Assembly (NCBI GenBank): GCA_022729775.1
Contig: DZBA01000189.1
Span: forward strand, 1 to 6,746
Source: Anaerolinea thermophila
GTDB lineage: Bacteria > Chloroflexota > Anaerolineae > Anaerolineales > Villigracilaceae
DNA: 6,746 nt
Reading direction: 5' to 3'
The notes beneath the pieces were generated by a model. The model was not told the DNA's origin and searched no databases. It saw nothing but the letters and a program-made list of their open reading frames with translations. The position numbers were made by a program, and so were the translations under genes. This document shows positions 1-5,596 of the stretch, one piece after another (position 1 is the first letter of the stretch; each line of letters starts with the position of its first letter).

Positions 1-12
1 AAATAGGTTCTC

Positions 13-158
13 TGGGATTTGCCGTGATTTGGTACACGGACTACACGGACTACACGGATTCGACGGAATCGAGCGGATTTTTTCCCAAAAAATCCGTGTT
101 TTGTCCGCGTAATCCGTCGCATCCGTGTCCAAATGGTTTTTAATCACGGCAATTCCCA
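13..158. repeat. CACGGA/TCCGTG inverted-repeat element
   Basis: This non-coding stretch is one long imperfect palindrome. The outer arms, 13-29 and 142-158, match at 16 of 17 bases (TGGGATTTGCCGTGATT on the left). Inside them, ACACGGA at 34-40 faces TCCGTGT at 122-128. The left half holds three tandem 9-base units, TACACGGA(C/T), starting at 33, 42 and 51, followed by a degenerate fourth unit. The right half carries AATCCGT words. The centre, 74-83 and 87-96, is a perfect 10-bp stem around a CCC loop. I see no flanking target duplication and no coding potential. I believe similar CACGGAT-type intergenic repeats occur in several bacterial phyla, but family membership here is inferred. Bases 1-12 are unassigned. 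Confidence 0.7.
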
Positions 159-172
159 ATGAGCCAAAAAAT

Positions 173-201
173 ATGTAAATCGCAGATAGGCAGGTTATAA
201 T
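173..201 (+). promoter_or_regulatory. Sigma-70-type promoter of the small membrane protein gene
   Basis: A perfect -10 box, TATAAT, lies at 196-201. A weak -35 box, ATGTAA, lies 17 bases upstream at 173-178. Transcription would start near 208, giving a leader of about 18 bases. An AGGA Shine-Dalgarno at 215-218 sits 7 bases before the ATG. The promoter lies just outside the inverted-repeat element that ends at 158. Confidence 0.65.
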
Positions 202-225
202 GAAGTCAAGAGAAAGGATATTTCA

Positions 226-648
226 ATGACTGCTGAAAAGTTTTCCACAGAACAAATAAAACACCTTGAGTTTATTCAAGGCGTCATTACCCGCATGAAT
301 TCCAATTCATTTCAAATGAAAGGCTGGATGGTGGCGATTGTCTCCGCGCTGCTTGCGATCTATGCCAGCACGCAGAATAACCGTTTTGCGCTGGTGGCTG
401 TCATTCCTACGCTTCTTTTTTGGGGGTTGGATGCCTATTATTTGCAGCAGGAGCGCAAATTTCGCGGATTGTATAATGATGTCGCAGGGGTTTCTAAAAC
501 GCCGCAAGATATAAAACCCTTTGAGTTGCGCCCCGATTTGTACGCCGGCGGAAAATATTCCTTTTGGGATGTGTTTGGCTCGGTCACAATTTTGCCGTTG
601 TACGTGTTGGTGATTTTGATTCTATTGGCAATTTATTTCTTTTTGTAA
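226..648 (+). CDS. Small membrane protein of unknown function, three predicted helices
   Basis: This 140-residue protein starts with a hydrophilic helix (about 1-30). Two membrane segments follow: about 32-48 (WMVAIVSALLAIYA) and about 54-73 (FALVAVIPTLLFWGLDAYYL). A charged stretch beginning QQERKFRGLYNDV comes next, then a third hydrophobic segment at about 119-140 that runs to the C-terminus. The ATG is supported by an AGGA Shine-Dalgarno 7 bases upstream and by a good promoter. I recognise the pattern LEFIQ..ITRM..NSF..KGW, followed by paired helices, from small uncharacterised bacterial membrane proteins. Some resemble the two-helix SLATT-type proteins of defence and stress loci, but that link is tentative. 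No partner gene lies beside it here; the left side is repeat DNA and the right neighbour is convergent. I assign no function. Confidence 0.85.
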   Translation: MTAEKFSTEQIKHLEFIQGVITRMNSNSFQMKGWMVAIVSALLAIYASTQNNRFALVAVIPTLLFWGLDAYYLQQERKFRGLYNDVAGVSKTPQDIKPFELRPDLYAGGKYSFWDVFGSVTILPLYVLVILILLAIYFFL

Positions 649-670
649 ATCACAAATTTTGATTTACAAA
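642..670 (+). other. AT-rich hairpin overlapping the stop codon
   Basis: TTTGTAAATC at 642-651 is a perfect inverted repeat of GATTTACAAA at 661-670, with a 9-base spacer. The left arm contains the TAA stop of the membrane protein gene. The stem is AT-rich, so it is weaker than the GC-rich hairpin directly after it. It may help termination or protect the 3' end of the mRNA. Confidence 0.5.
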
Positions 671-671
671 C

Positions 672-712
672 AAAACACCTTCGGAAGCATTTGAAACTTC
701 CGAAGGTGTTTT
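672..712. terminator. Bidirectional intrinsic terminator between convergent genes
   Basis: A perfect 16-bp stem pairs 672-687 (AAAACACCTTCGGAAG) with 697-712, around a 9-base loop. On the plus strand the stem ends in a T-run (709-713). On the minus strand the last stem bases read TTTT, followed by GTTTG. It lies 23 bases after the plus-strand stop and 68 bases after the minus-strand stop, so it can serve both convergent genes. Confidence 0.88.
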
Positions 713-730
713 TATGTCATGTCCTCGGTC

Positions 731-757
731 AAAAATTGCGCTTTCCTAAAAAGGCGC
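731..757 (-). terminator. Possible extra terminator for the secreted protein gene
   Basis: Read on the minus strand, GCGC and TTT pair with AAA and GCGC (754-757, 750-752, 742-744, 738-741) with one bulged base. The 3' side continues AATTTTTG (730-737). The fit is short but includes the T-run. It lies 23 bases beyond the stop, ahead of the stronger hairpin at 672-712. Confidence 0.4.
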
Positions 758-780
758 ATGTGACCATGAAGGGCATATTT

Positions 781-1281
781 TTATGGGTTTGTCTGCTGAT
801 TCTGCCAACGCCCGCCGCCTTGTCCCATCATGCCGCGCCCCTGACCTTGTCCGCGCATTCCTTGTTGTGTGCCGTCGCAGGTACCATTATTCATCCTGCC
901 GCCTTGACCAGACCCGCGCGTCTTCATCCAATCCGCCTGTTCTTGTGTGATGACATTTCCTTTCACGGCGGCATCGAGCGCATTGCCTCGAACTTCGGTC
1001 ATCACAGCGGGAAATTCATCCGCGCTTACCCCGGTGGAAAGCGCGATGTCGTACATGCTTTCGCCTGCGTTCAATCTTGTATTGATATCATTTACATTTA
1101 GGTTGAGTTTCTTTGCAAATTCAGTGACCATAAACGTATGCAGCGCGCCTTGCCCGCCGCCTGCCATTCCGCGCCCGTTGCCGTTAAGTGGGGGTTGAGT
1201 ATCTTGCGCGAAAACTGTTCCAATGCCGAACGCTGCCAGCGCCGCTAAAATCAAAGCAACGATCAAAATTGTCTTTTTCAT
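781..1281 (-). CDS. Secreted helical protein with Gly/Gln/Met-rich tail
   Basis: This 166-residue protein has a clear Sec signal peptide: MKKT, a hydrophobic core at about 5-21, and a likely cleavage after VFA at 25. Residues 46-122 form a helical domain with the pattern LNLNVNDINTRLNAGESMYDIA, followed later by NVITQEQADWMKTR. This resembles the DUF2680-type exported proteins found in Firmicutes and Chloroflexota, where a 'long-latency, then ITQEQAD' pattern recurs. Residues 123-166 are low complexity, rich in Gly, Gln, Arg and Met, with one cysteine (C135). The ATG is supported by AGGAGA at 1286-1291 on the minus strand. The gene lies downstream of the cyclase on the same strand, with a 110-base gap and its own promoter. 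Its function is unknown; a role at the cell envelope or in metal binding is only a guess. Confidence 0.85.
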   Translation of the reverse strand: MKKTILIVALILAALAAFGIGTVFAQDTQPPLNGNGRGMAGGGQGALHTFMVTEFAKKLNLNVNDINTRLNAGESMYDIALSTGVSADEFPAVMTEVRGNALDAAVKGNVITQEQADWMKTRGSGQGGRMNNGTCDGTQQGMRGQGQGRGMMGQGGGRWQNQQTNP

Positions 1282-1327
1282 TTTATCTCCTATTTGTTGC
1301 GGGGCAGGCTCACGACCTGTCCTGCGC

Positions 1328-1355
1328 TATATATAGGATACAACTTGACTGTAAA
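1328..1355 (-). promoter_or_regulatory. Promoter of the secreted protein gene, with leader hairpin
   Basis: On the minus strand, TTTACA (1350-1355) is followed 16 bases later by TATATA (1328-1333), a reasonable sigma-70 pair. Transcription would start near 1320. The leader would then contain an imperfect stem formed by 1302-1308 and 1316-1322 with a 7-base loop. This stem pairs better on the plus strand, where the mismatch becomes a G-T wobble. The gene may therefore be expressed independently of the cyclase upstream. Confidence 0.55.
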
Positions 1356-1391
1356 GACTTGATAAAGAATGATATAAGATTGAAAGAAGAA

Positions 1392-2801
1392 TTACGGAAG
1401 GATTTCGTAAACTTGTATGGGTTGTTCTCGCCCCTTGATACTGATTTCGCCGATGCGCTGCACGCGATATTTATCCACGATGGCGGCGATGGTTGCGGGA
1501 CCCGCCACGATGCGGTTCGGGCGCGCGTATTCCTGCATCCGAAACGCGACGTTGACCGTGTCGCCCAGCGCGTTGAATTCGGGACGTTCTGCCGTGCCAA
1601 TGTATCCAACCATTGCCGTACCCGTGTTGATTGAGACGCCAAGCACCACCTGATATTTTTCATCGAGGCGCCCGGTTGTTTTGATGCGACGCAGCAACTC
1701 GCGCCCTGAAAGTGCGGCGCGTTCTTCCGCGCTTAGCGCATCGGGCGTATCCATGTCCATATAAATTGCCATAATGCCGTCGCCGAGATATTTCAATATG
1801 CCGTGATATTTGAACACAATATCAACTGCGTCAGCATAAAATTTGTTGAGAATCTCCGCAAAGTGTTGCGCGCCGAGTCGCTCGCCCAGACCGGTAGAGT
1901 CGGCAATGTCTGAAAACAGGATGGTCACTTTGCGCTCGCGCAGGGGGGGAAGTTTTCCGCTTTGCAGGTAATCATCCTGGAGGAGTTTGGCTTCCGCGGG
2001 GGAGACGAAGCGCATCAACAACTGGCGCGCCTGTTCTTCCTTGCGGATTTGGTCAAGCAGCAGCAGGCGTTGAATGGTCAACGCGACCTGATAACAGATT
2101 GCCACTGCCACTTGTAAATCGCTTTGGTCAAAGGGGCGGGTGACGGGTTCCGCTTTGGAGAGGCGCAACACGCCCATTACTTCCGTCTCGTTTAACATGA
2201 TTGGAACGTACATTTCTGAAGGCGTGACTTCTGCCGCGCAATTTTTGATTGCGTGCAAAATTAACGCCGTCCCTTTGTCTGTAGATTCCAATTCGTGGAA
2301 CTTCTCGCGCATGATGAGCGAGCAGGTGTGAATTCCCATCGAGTTTTTCACGATGGTGGTAAGTTCGCTTGCCATCATTTCAGGGTTGGTGGTGAGGTTT
2401 AGTTTCTGCGCGACTTCATATAAAAGAATCGAATGTTGGTCGAGCGATTCGAGCAGCAGCTCGCGCGTGTACATGTGCGAGTATGGCTTTTGTTTGGGAG
2501 CGGTCTTGTCTTTGTAGAATACTTGAATTACCACCTGCCCAATGCGAATGACGTCGTTGGCGTTTAGGCGCAATCTTCCGCTGATGCGCTGGCGGTTGAT
2601 GAAGGTGCCGTTGGTGCTGTCCATGTCAAAAATATAAAGGGCGTTGGATTCATCCAGAATGATTTCAGCGTGGTTACGGGACGCGGAAATATCCCCCAGT
2701 ACAAGCTGGTTTGTAGAAGCGCGTCCAATGGTGAATTTTCCCGTCTTTAATGGAATTTGCTTCGGTTCATGATCCGGGGTATGGACAATTAAGTGCCACA
2801 T
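1392..2801 (-). CDS. FHA-GAF-class III nucleotide cyclase signalling protein
   Basis: This is a 469-residue cytoplasmic signalling protein with no membrane segment. Residues 1-95 form an FHA domain, a phosphothreonine reader: G26-R27, S41-R42-N43-H44 and N64-G65-T66 are all present. Residues about 118-250 resemble a GAF domain, followed by a helical linker (about 245-285). Residues 288-469 are a class III adenylate/guanylate cyclase domain. By motif alignment, the metal-binding aspartates are D298 (FSDIADST) and D341 (KYLGDG), the purine-selecting lysine is K337, and the transition-state pair is N417 and R421 (DTVNVAFRM). The second specificity position is N410 rather than Asp or Thr; K337 favours ATP, so I infer an adenylate cyclase. 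The ATG has no Shine-Dalgarno. A TAAAAT box at 2818-2823 would give a leader of only about 10 bases. The hydrolase is divergent. Confidence 0.93.
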   Translation of the reverse strand: MWHLIVHTPDHEPKQIPLKTGKFTIGRASTNQLVLGDISASRNHAEIILDESNALYIFDMDSTNGTFINRQRISGRLRLNANDVIRIGQVVIQVFYKDKTAPKQKPYSHMYTRELLLESLDQHSILLYEVAQKLNLTTNPEMMASELTTIVKNSMGIHTCSLIMREKFHELESTDKGTALILHAIKNCAAEVTPSEMYVPIMLNETEVMGVLRLSKAEPVTRPFDQSDLQVAVAICYQVALTIQRLLLLDQIRKEEQARQLLMRFVSPAEAKLLQDDYLQSGKLPPLRERKVTILFSDIADSTGLGERLGAQHFAEILNKFYADAVDIVFKYHGILKYLGDGIMAIYMDMDTPDALSAEERAALSGRELLRRIKTTGRLDEKYQVVLGVSINTGTAMVGYIGTAERPEFNALGDTVNVAFRMQEYARPNRIVAGPATIAAIVDKYRVQRIGEISIKGREQPIQVYEILP

Positions 2802-2883
2802 TATTTTGTGTAAACATATTTTAATCGAATTCTTTGGAAATAAACATCCCGCTTGCGCGCGTTTTCAAAAAATCGCGCTTGAA

Positions 2884-2913
2884 TTGCATGGTTGTAAGGT
2901 GTATAGTGATAAT
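2884..2913 (+). promoter_or_regulatory. Promoter of the hydrolase gene
   Basis: TTGCAT (2884-2889) and GATAAT (2908-2913) are separated by 18 bases, a plausible sigma-70 promoter. Transcription would start near 2920 and leave a leader of about 24 bases. That excludes the upstream in-frame ATG at 2806 and supports translation from 2944, where GGAG at 2935-2938 lies 5 bases before the ATG. Confidence 0.5.
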
Positions 2914-2943
2914 GTAAATTACCACATATATTTTGGAGACCCA

Positions 2944-3912
2944 ATGCAGAAAACAGCGCTATACATCCTCATCGCAATCGTGATTCTTGCTCTCGTGTTT
3001 GTCTCTGGACCGAAAACAAAAATAGATTTGCAAATAAAGTCATTTGACCTTCCATCCAGCCCGTCAGACCTTGATGCCTATTTGTCGAAATCCGAAGCAA
3101 AATATTCAGACATCGTGCCGGGCGCGGAAAAAACCATTGTATGGGCGAATGAAGAAAAAACAAAAACGCCGCTCTCCATCATTTATTTTCATGGTTATTC
3201 AGCTACGCGGCAAGAAACCTTTCCGCTGGCTGACGAACTCGCCGCGCAGTTGGGCGCCAATTTGTTTTACACGCGCTTGTCAGGTCATGGGCGGACGGGC
3301 GCGGCAATGACCGAGCCAACCGTCAATGACTGGCTGAACGATGCGGTGGAAGCCTTTGAAATTGGAGAGATGCTGGGCGAGCAGGTGATTGTCATTGGCG
3401 TTTCTACGGGCGGTCCGTTGGCGGCATGGCTCGCACAGCAACAGAATACCGAAAACGCGCTGGCATACGTGTTAATGTCGCCGAATTTTGCGCCGCGCGA
3501 TTCGAACGCCGAGATTTTAACGCTCCCCTGGGCAGGGTATTTCGCGCCTTTGATTCTTGGCGCGGAGTATAGCTGGACGCCGCAGAATGAAGGTCATGCA
3601 AAATATTGGACGCATCGCTATCCTTCCACTGCGTTAGTGACCATGATGGGCTTCGTTAAGTTTGCGCGCAATTCTGACCTTGAAAGCATCGAAAAGCCAA
3701 TGTTGGTTATTTACTCTCCCAACGACCAAGTGATCAACGCAAACGAAGTGGAGAAGCGATTCGCGCAAATCGGGTCAGACATCAAAGAACTCAAGCCCAT
3801 CGAAGATTGCGGCAACCCCGAAAACCACGTGCTGGCAGGGGACATCCTTGCCCCAAAGAACACCGAAACGGTAAAGAAAATCATACTGGATTTTATTGCG
3901 CGGCTTCAATAA
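2944..3912 (+). CDS. Membrane-anchored alpha/beta hydrolase (serine esterase/lipase-like)
   Basis: The 322-residue protein has one N-terminal hydrophobic segment (about 4-21) after a short MQK tail and no clear cleavage site. It is therefore probably anchored with the enzyme domain outside the membrane. The hydrolase core starts near 76. H83-G84 (YFHGYSA) marks the oxyanion-hole loop. The nucleophile is S154 in GVSTGG. The likely acid is D261 in YSPNDQVI and the likely base is H295 in NPENHVLAGD. This order and spacing fit the Hydrolase_4/S33-like group, which includes monoacylglycerol lipases and carboxylesterases; the substrate is unknown. An in-frame ATG at 2806 would add 46 residues, but they look non-coding and lie upstream of the likely promoter. 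The stop codon lies inside the target duplication of the miniature element that follows. Confidence 0.92.
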   Translation: MQKTALYILIAIVILALVFVSGPKTKIDLQIKSFDLPSSPSDLDAYLSKSEAKYSDIVPGAEKTIVWANEEKTKTPLSIIYFHGYSATRQETFPLADELAAQLGANLFYTRLSGHGRTGAAMTEPTVNDWLNDAVEAFEIGEMLGEQVIVIGVSTGGPLAAWLAQQQNTENALAYVLMSPNFAPRDSNAEILTLPWAGYFAPLILGAEYSWTPQNEGHAKYWTHRYPSTALVTMMGFVKFARNSDLESIEKPMLVIYSPNDQVINANEVEKRFAQIGSDIKELKPIEDCGNPENHVLAGDILAPKNTETVKKIILDFIARLQ

Positions 3913-3914
3913 CC
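3907..3914 (+). repeat. Left copy of 8-bp target-site duplication
   Basis: CAATAACC directly abuts the left end of the 103-bp element. It contains the hydrolase stop codon (TAA at 3910-3912). The identical word occurs at the right end of the element, at 4018-4025. Confidence 0.8.
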
Positions 3915-4017
3915 GTGTGCACGCAAAGGTTGTCACATGGGACTGCAAAATCTCCTGATTTTGCCTCGAAAGTCAGGAGACTTTCGAATCCATCCCTGAC
4001 ATGTTTTGCGTACACAC
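3915..4017. mobile_element. 103-bp MITE-like element with terminal inverted repeats
   Basis: The left end reads GTGTGCACGCAAA and the right end, on the opposite strand, reads GTGTGTACGCAAA, a 12 of 13 match. The similarity extends inward: 17 of the first 21 bases agree, including a shared TGTCA at positions 17-21 of each end. Identical 8-bp direct repeats (CAATAACC) flank the element exactly. Small size, terminal inverted repeats, target duplication and no coding capacity together define a non-autonomous miniature transposable element. Duplications of 8 bp are made by several families, for example IS6, IS66, ISL3, IS256 and IS1595; I cannot assign this one. The element separates the hydrolase from the ABC genes. 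Before insertion the gap would have been about 50 bases. Confidence 0.78.
3945..3987 (+). other. Two adjacent hairpins with complementary loops inside the MITE
   Basis: Hairpin A pairs 3945-3951 (GCAAAAT) with 3958-3964 around the loop CTCCTG (3952-3957). Hairpin B pairs 3966-3973 (TCGAAAGT) with 3980-3987 around the loop CAGGAG (3974-3979). The two six-base loops are exact reverse complements, and only one base separates the hairpins. An alternative 8-bp helix, TCTCCTGA (3951-3958) with TCAGGAGA (3973-3980), excludes both. The transcript could form a kissing-loop pair or switch between states. The pairing is seen directly; any function is inferred. Confidence 0.65.
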
Positions 4018-4025
4018 CAATAACC
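4018..4025 (+). repeat. Right copy of 8-bp target-site duplication
   Basis: CAATAACC directly follows the right end of the 103-bp element and is identical to the copy at 3907-3914. Bases 4026-4073 downstream are the remaining original spacer and leader of the ABC ATPase gene; I see no convincing promoter there. Confidence 0.8.
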
Positions 4026-4073
4026 TTGAATCCGAATTGAATTAATCGGGTAAGATTGGGAGCTGAAATATCC

Positions 4074-4829
4074 ATGATTAATGTCAAATCACTTAACTTT
4101 GCTTATTCACACAGTGCGCCCATCTTCCAAAATTTTAATTGGCAAGTCCAGCGCGGAGAGACGTGGGCGTTGCTCGGCTCATCGGGCTGCGGAAAAACCA
4201 CGCTGTTCTACCTGCTTGCCGGTTTGAAATTCCCCCGCGCAGGAAGTATCGAAATAGATGGCGAAAGACTTGCGCGCCCGCGTCCGCGTAGTGGGTTGAT
4301 TTTGCAGGATTACGGTCTGCTGCCGTGGGCGACTGTGCGCGAAAACGTCGAGCTGGGGCTGCGTGTCCGCAATTTTTACGGCGATGATGGAAAGCACGCG
4401 CCCAAAGATTTTCAAGCGCAATCTAATGTGGATGATTGGCTTGCGCGGCTGGGCATCAGCGAGATCGCGGCGAAATATCCCGCGCAGATTTCCGGCGGAC
4501 AACGGCAGCGGACAGCCATTGCGCGCACGTTGGTCTTATCCCCGGACTTGCTGCTCATGGACGAGCCTTTCTCTTCGCTCGATGCGGTTACGCGCGAGGA
4601 TTTGCAAAACCTCACCCTGTCTTTATGTGATGAGCAAAAGTTAACGCTGGTCATTGTTACGCACGCCATCGAAGAAGCCGCGTCTTTGGGAAAGAAAATC
4701 CTGCTGCTTGATTCATCTCCGCGCGTGTTTGAGAATCCGGGCGCGGGAAGCCCATCCTATCGAAACAGCGGGGAGTATCAAAACTTGTGCAATCTTTTAT
4801 GGAAGGAAATGCGCAATGAAGCGGCGTGA
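4074..4829 (+). CDS. ABC importer ATPase, nitrate/sulfonate/taurine type
   Basis: This 251-residue ATPase powers import of a small solute and sits on the cytoplasmic face of the membrane. All nucleotide-binding motifs are intact: Walker A GSSGCGKT (35-42), Q-loop Q78 in LILQDYGLLPW, signature SGGQ (140-143), Walker B LLLMDEP (159-165, catalytic E164) and switch H197. The QDYGLLPW motif and the short length are typical of the SsuB/TauB-like group; taurine, sulfonate, nitrate or thiamine-precursor substrates cannot be told apart. I chose the ATG at 4074, with GGGAG at 4058-4062 about 11 bases upstream. A TTG at 4056 would add six residues but lacks a Shine-Dalgarno. The permease starts 14 bases before this gene ends, which indicates translational coupling. 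Confidence 0.95.
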   Translation: MINVKSLNFAYSHSAPIFQNFNWQVQRGETWALLGSSGCGKTTLFYLLAGLKFPRAGSIEIDGERLARPRPRSGLILQDYGLLPWATVRENVELGLRVRNFYGDDGKHAPKDFQAQSNVDDWLARLGISEIAAKYPAQISGGQRQRTAIARTLVLSPDLLLMDEPFSSLDAVTREDLQNLTLSLCDEQKLTLVIVTHAIEEAASLGKKILLLDSSPRVFENPGAGSPSYRNSGEYQNLCNLLWKEMRNEAA

Positions 4830-5556
4830 TATTTTCTTTGCGTTCATCGGTTTGACGGTTTTATGGCAAATTGCCGCTGTGCTGGTCAATCGTCCCATTC
4901 TGCCCGCGCCATTGGATGTATTTATCGTCTTTACCGAAGAATTGGGAAACGGGCTTGTGATACATTTTCTTTACAGTTTGTGGCGCGTCACCGCTGGGAT
5001 GTTCTTATCGGTTGCGGTTGCCGCCCCAGTTGGGCTGGCAATTGGCGGCTCAAAGCGGCTTGACCGAATCTTTTCTCCCCTTATTTATCTTTTGTATCCA
5101 ATTCCCAAGGTCGTCTTTGTGCCTGTGGTCTTGCTGTTGCTTGGCATTGGCGACCTTGCAAAAATCACCCTCATCTTTTTGATTTTATTTTTTCAAATTG
5201 TTGTGCTGGTGCGCGACCAAGCGGCTGGACTCGCCCCGCAGTTGATTCTCAGCTTGCGCAGCCTCGGCGCGGGACGCAAGGCGCTGTTCCGCTTTGTGTA
5301 TTTGCCCGCGAGCCTCCCTGCAATTTTGACCGCGCTGCGCCAATCCATTGGCACGGCTGTCGCGGTGTTGTACATCACCGAGTTGTTTGCAACCAAATAT
5401 GGACTTGGATATTACATTTACTACAATGGCAGCACGCTGTTTAATTATCCTGCCATGTATGCGGGTGTGATCGCGATGAGTATTTTGGGAATTGGCATGT
5501 ACTACGCGGTGGATTGGGCGGAGCGGAAATTATGCAAATGGAAATTTGTAAATTAA
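4816..5556 (+). CDS. ABC importer permease, nitrate/sulfonate/taurine type
   Basis: The 246-residue integral membrane protein forms the transport channel with the ATPase encoded just upstream. It has about six hydrophobic segments, near 8-24, 57-77, 88-110, 112-132, 166-188 and 213-231. The ATPase-contacting EAA-type loop lies near 149-172 (RSLGAGRKALFRFVYLPASL). Length and layout fit the BPD_transp_1 family, close to SsuC/TauC. The ATG at 4816 has AAGGA at 4803-4807, 8 bases upstream, and its overlap with the ATPase end fits coupled translation. No periplasmic or lipid-anchored substrate-binding protein gene lies in the window, so it must be encoded elsewhere or the binding partner is unusual. 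The gene ends 35 bases from the convergent menA. Confidence 0.94.
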   Translation: MKRRDIFFAFIGLTVLWQIAAVLVNRPILPAPLDVFIVFTEELGNGLVIHFLYSLWRVTAGMFLSVAVAAPVGLAIGGSKRLDRIFSPLIYLLYPIPKVVFVPVVLLLLGIGDLAKITLIFLILFFQIVVLVRDQAAGLAPQLILSLRSLGAGRKALFRFVYLPASLPAILTALRQSIGTAVAVLYITELFATKYGLGYYIYYNGSTLFNYPAMYAGVIAMSILGIGMYYAVDWAERKLCKWKFVN

Positions 5557-5575
5557 CAGCGCGGCGCGTAGCCAT

Positions 5576-5596
5576 AATAAGTGACTGTCACCTATT
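5576..5596. terminator. Weak hairpin between permease and menA
   Basis: AATAAGTGA (5576-5584) and TCACCTATT (5588-5596) pair at 8 of 9 positions around a 3-base loop. On the minus strand the mismatch becomes a G-U wobble. The right arm overlaps the menA stop codon. There is no clear T-run, so termination is uncertain; it is the only structure I see in this 35-base convergent gap. Confidence 0.3.

Noticed and set aside
13..158. CRISPR array from the repeated TACACGGA words
   Set aside because: The units are 9 bases long and directly adjacent, with no spacers of constant length and no cas genes.
691..1101. Plus-strand frame opposite the secreted protein gene
   Set aside because: It begins inside a terminator hairpin and is antisense to a gene with a signal peptide, a ribosome site and a recognisable helical domain.
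1188..1634. Plus-strand frame opposite the cyclase 3' end
   Set aside because: It is antisense to the conserved cyclase motifs and has no ribosome site or recognisable domain.
2806..2943. N-terminal extension of the hydrolase from an ATG at 2806
   Set aside because: The extra residues lack a signal or domain pattern, the likely promoter lies inside them, and a good Shine-Dalgarno with a membrane anchor begins at 2944.
3913..4073. Riboswitch, for example TPP, ahead of the ABC genes
   Set aside because: The conserved TPP core words are absent, and most of the structure is explained by the 103-bp element with its terminal repeats and target duplication.
4654..4815. Upstream extension of the permease frame into the ATPase gene
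   Set aside because: The segment is Arg/Cys-rich with no membrane character and overlaps the intact ATPase in another frame. The ATG at 4816 has a good ribosome site.
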